Shown here piece after piece: positions 41,483 to 46,833 of a stretch of DNA of 46,833 nucleotides; the stretch's first letter is position 1, and every line of letters starts with the position of its first letter. Made by a program: the position numbers and the translations under genes. The stretch lies in assembly GCA_016791065.1 (NCBI GenBank), contig JAEUOD010000145.1, positions 1-46,833 on the forward strand. The letters run 5' to 3'. The notes beneath the pieces are model-generated. The model searched no databases, was not told where the DNA came from, and worked only from the letters and a program-made list of their open reading frames with translations. Origin of the DNA: Dechloromonas sp. (GTDB taxonomy: Bacteria > Pseudomonadota > Gammaproteobacteria > Burkholderiales > Rhodocyclaceae).

Positions 41483-44400
41483 ATGCAGGCCGCCGCCCGC
41501 CTGGTCAATCGTCCGCCGCCCGTGCGGCCGGCTGCGGCGGTCGTGCAGCGCGTCGCGAGCGGGGTGCAATGCCAGTCCCTGCGCGTCTCCTCGCCCGGTG
41601 ATGCGGCCGAGGTCGAAGCCCGACGCGTGGCGCGCAGCGTCGTCAGCATGCCGGCACCGGCCGCCGCGATCAGCCGCTCGCCGGTGCTGCCGCAGCGCGC
41701 CGAAACGACGGCGACGCGACCAACGCTGCCCGGCTTGCCGGGGGGCGGCGCGCCCTTGCCCGAGGCCGTGCGCAGCTTCATGGAGCCGCGTTTTCGCGCC
41801 GATTTCAGCCGCGTCCGCATTCACACCGACGAACGCGCTGCCGGCGCCGCCCGCCAGGCGCAGGCGCGGGCCTTCACGGTCGGCGAACGCATCTATTTCG
41901 CCGGCGGCCAGTTCCGTCCCGAGACGGCAGAGGGGCGCGAACTGCTTGCCCACGAGCTGACCCACACCATCCAGCAGGGCGCCGCGCCGCAGGCCGTCCA
42001 GCGCATGCCCGCAACGGCGGTGGCCGAGCGCAGCGGCTCGCTGGCCCAGCGTTGGGATCTGCCCGATCCGCGTCGCCTGATCGCCGACCGCGCCGCGGCG
42101 ATTCCAGGCTTCACGCTGCTGACCGTGATCATCGGGCGCAATCCGATCACCGGTACGGCGGTCGAGCGTTCCGCCGGCAACCTGCTGCGCGGCGCCATCG
42201 AGCTCATGCCCGGCGGCGTGCTGGTGACGCAGGCGCTGGCCAACCATGGCATCTTCGACCGCGTCAGCGCCTGGGTCGAGCCGCGCTTCGCCGCGCTGCG
42301 CGACATCGGCAGCAGCGTCATCGAAGGTGTCCGCCGGTTCATTTCCGACCTCGGCGTTGGCGATCTGCTCGATCCGGTCGGCGTCTGGAACCGGGCACGC
42401 AGTCTGGTGAGCGGGATCGTCGACCGGGTCGTGTCGTTTGCCCGCAACTTGGTCAGCGGCATCCTCGACCTGATCCGTGACGCCGTGCTCCGGCCACTTG
42501 CCGGACTTGCCGCCGGGACGCGCGGTTGGGACCTGCTCTGCGCCGTGCTCGGGCGCAATCCGATTACTGGCGAAGCGGTGCCGCGCACGGCGGCGACGCT
42601 GATCGGCGGTTTCATGCGCCTGATCGGCCAGGAAGAGGTCTGGCAGAATATCCAGCGCGGCAACGCCGTCGGCCGCGCCTGGGCCTGGTTCCAGGGGGCG
42701 CTGGCCGGCCTCATGGGCTTCGTCGGCGCCTTGCCCGGCCTGTTCCTGGCCACGCTGCGCAGTCTTGCGATCAGCGACCTGCTGACGCCGATCCAGACCT
42801 TCGCCCGGATCGCCCGCGTCTTCGGCGATTTCGCCGGGCGCTTCATCGGCTGGGCCGGGGCACAGGTGATGAGCCTGCTCGAAATCATCTTCGAGGTCGT
42901 CGCGCCCGCCGTCATGCCCTACCTGCGCCGGGCAGCCGGGGCGCTGCGGACAATCGTCGCCGATCCCGTGCGTTTCATTGGCAACCTGGTGCGCGCCGCA
43001 GTGCAGGGCTTCCGCCAGTTCGCCGCCAACATCGTCAGCCACTTGCGCGCCTCGATCATCGGCTGGCTGACCGGGGCGATGGCCGGCGCCAACCTCTACA
43101 TCCCGCAGGCCTTCACGCTGCAGGAGATCATCAAGTTCGTGCTCAGCGTGCTTGGCCTGACCTGGCAGAACATCCGCGCCAAGCTCGTGCGCGTCGCCGG
43201 CGAGCGGGTGGTCGCGGCGATGGAGACCGGTTTCGACATTGTCGTCACGCTGGTCCGCGACGGCCCGGCAGCGGCCTGGGAGCGCATCCGCGAGAGCCTC
43301 GCCAACCTGCGCGAGATGGTCATGGAGCAGGTGCTGACGTTCGTTCGCGACAATATCGTGACGGCGGCCGTGACGCGTCTCGTGTCCATGCTCAATCCGG
43401 CCGGTGCCTTCATCCAGGCCGTCATCGCCATCTACAACACGGTGATGTTCTTCGTCGAACGGCTGCGCCAGATCGCCCAGGTCGCCGCCGCCTTCATCGA
43501 CTCGATTGCCGCCATCGCCGGCGGGGTGATCACGGCGGCGGCCAATCGGGTCGAGCAGACGATGGCCGGCCTGCTCACCCTGGTCATCAGTTTCCTCGCC
43601 CGCCTGGTCGGCCTGGGTCGGGTCAGCGATGCCGTCACCAATATCATCAACCGCATCCGCGCCCCGATCGACCGTGCGCTCGAGCGTGTCGTCGACTGGA
43701 TCGTCCGCCTTGGCCGGCGTTTCATGAGTGCCGCGCGGAGCGCTGCCGGGCGGGTTGTGGAATGGTGGCGGGCGCGCAAGCCGTTCCGCACCGCCGGCGG
43801 TGCCAGTCACGAAGTCTATTTCACCGGCGACGAGCGCAATCCGCAGCCGATGGTCGCCAGCAACGATCCGCGCCCGATTGCCTACCGCCTCGAGCAGTTC
43901 GAAGGCATGGCGCGCCGGGCCGATGCCTCCGACGATCAGCGCGCCGCGCTGGGCACCATCGCCGCGACGCGTACGGCACTGGCGCGCAATCCGGACGACC
44001 GGGTGGTCGTCAGCAACCTGCAGACGCTATTCGGCTTGTTCGACGATCCGCCGCGCCCGGTGCGGGCCGACTATCAGCCGCGCACGGGGGCGATCAGTGG
44101 CGATCCGACCGGCACGACGGTGAGCACCGGCATGCGTATCGTCGGTCTCAACGACCGCTTCCGGCGCGTCGACCATCCCGGCAGCGAGCCGCAATCGAGT
44201 GCGCAAGCCGCCTTGATGGCCCTGCTGCCGACCAACCCGAGCCTGGGCAGCGAATACAAGTACATCAAGGGGCACGTCCTCAACCACCGTCTGGGCGGCA
44301 TCGGCAACGCCGAGAACATGTTCCCGCTGACTGCCAATGCCAACAGCCGTCATTACTACAGCGTCGAACGGCAGGTGGTGAACTGGATCAATGCCAGCCC

Positions 44401-44608
44401 GCACAACTGGGCGATCTACGAAGTCGACGTCGTCGGCATCCGCGCCGACATCCAGCGTGGCCGACCGGTGGGACGCAACGGGGTAAATGCCACCCTGCAA
44501 TGCCGGGCTACCCTGAAGGACCGCAACAGCCGCGACCAGGGCTCGGTGATGGCGACCATCACCTCCGAATACCGGCAGCGCCACGACTACGCGATGGCAG
44601 AAATCTGA
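41483..44608 (+). CDS. DUF4157 (eCIS core domain) protein with C-terminal putative nuclease toxin domain
   Basis: The 1041-residue protein has a disordered Ala/Arg/Pro-rich N-terminus, a DUF4157 metalloprotease-like domain at about residues 95-175 (FRADFSRVRIHTDERAAGAA, GERIYFAGGQF, LLAHELTHTIQQ with HELTH at 157-161), and two copies of an IIGRNPITG/VLGRNPITG segment near residues 210 and 350. A long amphipathic, helix-rich body (about 350-770) with many VA-rich segments follows. The C-terminus (about 770-1041) includes KGHVLNHRLGGIGNAENMFP and LTANANSRHYYSVERQVV near 929-955, a GH-N-H arrangement like HNH or DNA/RNA non-specific nucleases. DUF4157 is a known mark of eCIS-associated cargo. 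No immunity gene follows. Nuclease activity is inferred from the motif. Confidence 0.85.
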   Translation: MQAAARLVNRPPPVRPAAAVVQRVASGVQCQSLRVSSPGDAAEVEARRVARSVVSMPAPAAAISRSPVLPQRAETTATRPTLPGLPGGGAPLPEAVRSFMEPRFRADFSRVRIHTDERAAGAARQAQARAFTVGERIYFAGGQFRPETAEGRELLAHELTHTIQQGAAPQAVQRMPATAVAERSGSLAQRWDLPDPRRLIADRAAAIPGFTLLTVIIGRNPITGTAVERSAGNLLRGAIELMPGGVLVTQALANHGIFDRVSAWVEPRFAALRDIGSSVIEGVRRFISDLGVGDLLDPVGVWNRARSLVSGIVDRVVSFARNLVSGILDLIRDAVLRPLAGLAAGTRGWDLLCAVLGRNPITGEAVPRTAATLIGGFMRLIGQEEVWQNIQRGNAVGRAWAWFQGALAGLMGFVGALPGLFLATLRSLAISDLLTPIQTFARIARVFGDFAGRFIGWAGAQVMSLLEIIFEVVAPAVMPYLRRAAGALRTIVADPVRFIGNLVRAAVQGFRQFAANIVSHLRASIIGWLTGAMAGANLYIPQAFTLQEIIKFVLSVLGLTWQNIRAKLVRVAGERVVAAMETGFDIVVTLVRDGPAAAWERIRESLANLREMVMEQVLTFVRDNIVTAAVTRLVSMLNPAGAFIQAVIAIYNTVMFFVERLRQIAQVAAAFIDSIAAIAGGVITAAANRVEQTMAGLLTLVISFLARLVGLGRVSDAVTNIINRIRAPIDRALERVVDWIVRLGRRFMSAARSAAGRVVEWWRARKPFRTAGGASHEVYFTGDERNPQPMVASNDPRPIAYRLEQFEGMARRADASDDQRAALGTIAATRTALARNPDDRVVVSNLQTLFGLFDDPPRPVRADYQPRTGAISGDPTGTTVSTGMRIVGLNDRFRRVDHPGSEPQSSAQAALMALLPTNPSLGSEYKYIKGHVLNHRLGGIGNAENMFPLTANANSRHYYSVERQVVNWINASPHNWAIYEVDVVGIRADIQRGRPVGRNGVNATLQCRATLKDRNSRDQGSVMATITSEYRQRHDYAMAEI

Positions 44609-44629
44609 ACGACCTACTCAGTACGCGCT

Positions 44630-45073
44630 TTATGGCCCCAGTGGCTTCTGCTTGATCTGCTGAACCCGGGGAATGATCTGCTGCCAGTATTGTGCCGTGA
44701 AGTAGCGAATGCGCGGACGCAAGGTCCAGACCCGGAGCCGGTGCCAGGGCGAATGCCGCCGCGCGGCAAAGTGGCGGCAGCGCTCGGTCAGCCAGGCGCT
44801 GTCGAAGCCGGCCCATTCCCCGGCGACGCTGAGCAGATTGGCCGAAACCGCCGGCGCGACCTCTTCGTCATGAATGAGCATGACGGTTTCGAGCGGGTAG
44901 GGCGAAGCCGCGATCACCCGGGCGATGTGATCGAGCTGGAAATCTGCCAGTTCGGTATCGAGCCATAAATCCGCGAGCGCCTCCCAGAGCGGTGCGCTGG
45001 CCAGCAGATCCGCAGCGGAGAGTTCACCTCGGGACGACGGCTCAGGGGAGGGCGGTGCCGGCTTGGCGCTCAT
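44630..45073 (-). CDS. DUF7079-like protein of unknown function
   Basis: The 147-residue cytosolic protein has a core APLWEALADLWLDTELADFQ, HIARVIAASPYPLETVMLIH and NLLSVAGEWAGFDSAWL, which resembles a small all-alpha family (DUF7079) as I remember it. Function unknown. The start overlaps the HAD gene stop as ATGA. It converges with the eCIS operon end (21 bases apart) and is unrelated to it in strand; it is unlikely to be an immunity gene for the DUF4157 toxin, though that cannot be excluded. Confidence 0.75.
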   Translation of the reverse strand: MSAKPAPPSPEPSSRGELSAADLLASAPLWEALADLWLDTELADFQLDHIARVIAASPYPLETVMLIHDEEVAPAVSANLLSVAGEWAGFDSAWLTERCRHFAARRHSPWHRLRVWTLRPRIRYFTAQYWQQIIPRVQQIKQKPLGP

Positions 45074-45705
45074 CGTTCATATGCGCCGATGCGCAGGATG
45101 TCTGAAACGCTGGCAAATTCGTGGTCCGGGCCGAGTCTTCTGAGCGATTCGATGGTGCCGAATCCCCAACTCACGGCTCCGAAATCGATTCTCGCCTTGC
45201 GTGCTGCTTCGAGATCAGTCGTCTGGTCGCCAATGTAGATCGCCTCGTGGCGGGCGACGCCGAGCCGGTCGAGCACGCCGGAAAGCCGCCTGGCCTTGCC
45301 GAAGATCGACATGCCGCACTCGAGATGCCGGATCAAGCCGGCGTTGGCCGGGCCTAGCACGGTGCGCACGTTGTCGAGGGAATTGGAGGAGACGATAGCG
45401 AGAGTGACGCCCTGCTCTGCCAGGTCGGAGAGCAGCGTATCCACGCCCGCGAAAAGCTCGATCTCGGCAACGTGCTCGCGCATCAGGCCGATGAAATGGC
45501 CGGCCACCAGAGGCAGTTTCCACGCCGGCATGCCGACATGCCGCATCATCTCCCGGGCCGTATGACCCTTGAAGGAGGGCAGCAGAGCAGGATCAATTTC
45601 CTTGAAGCGATGTTGCCCTGCCACTTCGTTGTATACCTGCACGAAGAAGGGAAAAGAGTCGGCGAGCGTGCCATCGAAATCGAAAATGGCGAGGCGGTAG
45701 GTCAT
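45070..45705 (-). CDS. HAD-superfamily hydrolase
   Basis: The 211-residue protein shows HAD motifs: AIFDFDGTLADS at the start, AIVSSNSLDNV (motif II), a Lys in FGKARRLSGVL (motif III) and YIGDQTTDLEAARKA (motif IV). The cap is helical, as in phosphoglycolate-phosphatase-like subfamily I members. A small phosphorylated metabolite is the expected substrate; the true one cannot be read from sequence. It is distinct from the gph at the left end. It starts three bases after the membrane-protein stop and overlaps the DUF7079-like gene, so the three are one transcript. Confidence 0.88.
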   Translation of the reverse strand: MTYRLAIFDFDGTLADSFPFFVQVYNEVAGQHRFKEIDPALLPSFKGHTAREMMRHVGMPAWKLPLVAGHFIGLMREHVAEIELFAGVDTLLSDLAEQGVTLAIVSSNSLDNVRTVLGPANAGLIRHLECGMSIFGKARRLSGVLDRLGVARHEAIYIGDQTTDLEAARKARIDFGAVSWGFGTIESLRRLGPDHEFASVSDILRIGAYER

Positions 45706-45708
45706 GGC

Positions 45709-46233
45709 TCAGACGTGTGTCGGGATCGACGCCGCTCGCTTGCGCCTGGCAAGCCAGGCAACGCCATAGCCGAGCAAACCCAAGGCGAGCGGAAACAGCC
45801 CGCCCCATGGTGTGCTTCGGGCGTTGGCGAAAGCGATATCGGCTTCCAGCATGCGCGGTGCGACGCCATCGATGCTCAGGCCATAAACGGCCGAATAGCT
45901 TTCCTGCAGGGCGCTGTTCGATGCCGGAATAAAGAAGCTCAGGCGGGTTTGCTCCGGCTGCCATTGCAGGGCCAGTTGATCGATACCGTTCAGGGTGCTC
46001 TCGTAAAGTTGCGGATCGCCTGCCAGATAAAAGCGGGCCCAGGTGCGATTACGTGAACGGCCGGTACCGTGAATGGCCGCCAGCGGCCCGGAAACTTGCC
46101 GGTAGGCTTCTCGCTCCAGGGGGAGCGGTGCAGAGGGGTAAAGCAGGAGGAGCAGGCCCAGTGCCGTCATGGCAGTGCAGATCAGCAGGAAAACGACGAG
46201 GTCTCCGGTCGTTTCGAGACGGTGGATTGCCAT
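45709..46233 (-). CDS. Membrane protein of unknown function with periplasmic domain
   Basis: The 174-residue product from the ATG at 46233 has an N-terminal membrane helix (LVVFLLICTAMTALGLLLLL), about 90 residues expected outside the cytosol (QVSGPLAAIHGTGRSRNRTW, AIYGL-like middle) and a second helix (GGLFPLALGLLGYGVAWLAR) with a basic tail. No family recognised. A longer frame starts at 46278, but that codon lies inside the fba terminator hairpin, so the internal start is preferred although its ribosome site is weak. Probably co-transcribed with the HAD gene. Confidence 0.65.
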   Translation of the reverse strand: MAIHRLETTGDLVVFLLICTAMTALGLLLLLYPSAPLPLEREAYRQVSGPLAAIHGTGRSRNRTWARFYLAGDPQLYESTLNGIDQLALQWQPEQTRLSFFIPASNSALQESYSAVYGLSIDGVAPRMLEADIAFANARSTPWGGLFPLALGLLGYGVAWLARRKRAASIPTHV

Positions 46234-46265
46234 GCGGCGAGGTGGGCGAACAAGGGGCGGTAAAG

Positions 46266-46292
46266 ACGAAGGCCGCATTGCGCGGCCTTCGT
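46266..46292 (-). terminator. Hairpin terminator downstream of fba
   Basis: ACGAAGGCCGC and GCGGCCTTCGT form a perfect 11-bp stem with a five-base loop, 21 bases after the fba stop. On the minus strand the stem is followed by CTTTA, a weak T-tract, so termination is plausible but perhaps leaky. Confidence 0.7.
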
Positions 46293-46312
46293 GGGGGGAG
46301 CAGGAACGTCGC

Positions 46313-46833
46313 TTACTTGACGATCTGGTTCAGTTCGCCCTTGGCATAGCGCTCGGCCATCTTGTCGAGGCCGACGGCCTTGATCTTGCTGGCGTTGCCG
46401 GCAGTCCCGAAGGCTTCGAAGCGGGCCACGCAGATCTTCTTCGCGGCTTCGCGGGCCGGCTTGAGGTAGTCGCGCGGGTCGAACTTGTCCGGATGTTCAG
46501 CCAGGTAGCGGCGGATGGCGCCGGTCATGGCGAGGCGGATGTCGGTGTCGATATTGACCTTGCGCACGCCGTGGGCGATGCCCTTGACGATTTCCTCGAC
46601 CGGCACACCGTAGGTTTCCTTCATGTCGCCACCGAATTCGCGGATCTCGGCCAGCAGTTCCTGCGGCACGGAAGACGAGCCGTGCATCACCAAGTGGGTG
46701 TTCGGGATGCGGGCGTGGATTTCGGCGATGCGGTCGATGGCGAGGATGTCGCCGGTCGGCTTCTTGGTGAACTTGTAGGCACCGTGGCTGGTGCCGATGG
46801 CGATGGCCAGCGCGTCGCAGTTGGTCTGCTTGA
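46313..46833 (-). CDS. fba: Class II fructose-bisphosphate aldolase, 5' end cut by the window
   Basis: Cleaves fructose 1,6-bisphosphate to dihydroxyacetone phosphate and glyceraldehyde 3-phosphate in glycolysis, gluconeogenesis and the Calvin cycle; a zinc-dependent TIM barrel. The frame is open to the right edge and includes [19 protein letters not shown] (zinc/phosphate loop), [30 protein letters not shown] (zinc His and catalytic Asn/Asp region) and the end [20 protein letters not shown]. About 173 C-terminal residues are present, roughly half of the usual 340-355. The internal ATG at 46693 is not the start. Context of rpe, gph and fba is consistent with a Rhodocyclales chromosome. Confidence 0.96.
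   Translation of the reverse strand, partial: KQTNCDALAIAIGTSHGAYKFTKKPTGDILAIDRIAEIHARIPNTHLVMHGSSSVPQELLAEIREFGGDMKETYGVPVEEIVKGIAHGVRKVNIDTDIRLAMTGAIRRYLAEHPDKFDPRDYLKPAREAAKKICVARFEAFGTAGNASKIKAVGLDKMAERYAKGELNQIVK

Noticed and set aside
40460-43810. 1116-codon minus-strand open frame opposite the AAA+ and DUF4157 genes
   Set aside because: Runs across Walker motifs and the DUF4157 domain of the plus strand; product is His/Asp/Gly-rich shadow sequence.
41483-44608. DUF4157 HELTH as an active metalloprotease
   Set aside because: The HExxH is intact, but the family is better known as an eCIS-associated leader/core domain and proteolysis cannot be claimed from the motif alone.
44630-45073. 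DUF7079-like gene as immunity protein for the DUF4157 toxin
   Set aside because: It is on the opposite strand and coupled to a HAD gene; no evidence of co-expression with the toxin gene.
1-46833. CRISPR arrays, insertion sequences, tRNA or rRNA genes
   Set aside because: I saw no regularly spaced direct repeats, transposase motifs, terminal inverted repeats, or tRNA/rRNA-like sequence on either strand.

Overview
This 46.8 kb window is a GC-rich chromosomal segment. It probably comes from a betaproteobacterium of the Rhodocyclales (Dechloromonas/Azonexus/Accumulibacter type). That placement is inferred from the rpe-gph pair at the left edge, a class II fructose-bisphosphate aldolase at the right edge, a PEP-CTERM protein and the codon bias; no rRNA or tRNA is present to confirm it. 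The housekeeping edges enclose about 45 kb of accessory DNA.

The left accessory part (1.3-11.0 kb) is mostly on the minus strand. It holds a translationally coupled set of two membrane proteins and a patatin-like phospholipase, followed by a secreted protein of unknown function. Next come a divergent PEP-CTERM protein (plus strand), a LuxR-type regulator, an AT-richer membrane protein and a second patatin-like phospholipase.

The central part is two opposed operons sharing one AT-rich control region (22.2-22.5 kb). Leftward runs a tight six-gene operon: a SLOG-like Rossmann protein, a caspase-family protease, a 1809-residue protein carrying two lipase-like alpha/beta-hydrolase domains plus a CHAT protease domain, an M15-type peptidase, a tandem alpha/beta-hydrolase with C-terminal membrane helices, and a polytopic membrane protein with a cytosolic C-terminal domain that may be TIR-like. 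Rightward runs a 16-gene extracellular contractile injection system (eCIS, the PVC/Afp/MAC type): DUF4255 cap/terminator, an unassigned protein, sheath, two tube proteins, a 56-residue DUF5908 protein, LysM adaptor, VgrG-like spike, PAAR tip, gp25 wedge, two large baseplate proteins, a large fibre-candidate protein, tape-measure protein, AAA+ ATPase, and a DUF4157 protein ending in a putative GH-N-H nuclease domain. The last is the best cargo candidate.

The right part (44.6-46.8 kb) is a minus-strand string: truncated fba with a hairpin terminator, a membrane protein, a HAD hydrolase and a DUF7079-like protein.

The most interesting reading is that the eCIS is physically, and perhaps regulatorily, paired with a caspase/CHAT/lipase/peptidoglycan-peptidase cassette. 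Contractile particles of this class have no secretion route of their own, so the cassette could be a triggered self-lysis or release module, a set of effectors, or an independent conflict system. The sequence shows the pairing and the domains; the functional link is inference.
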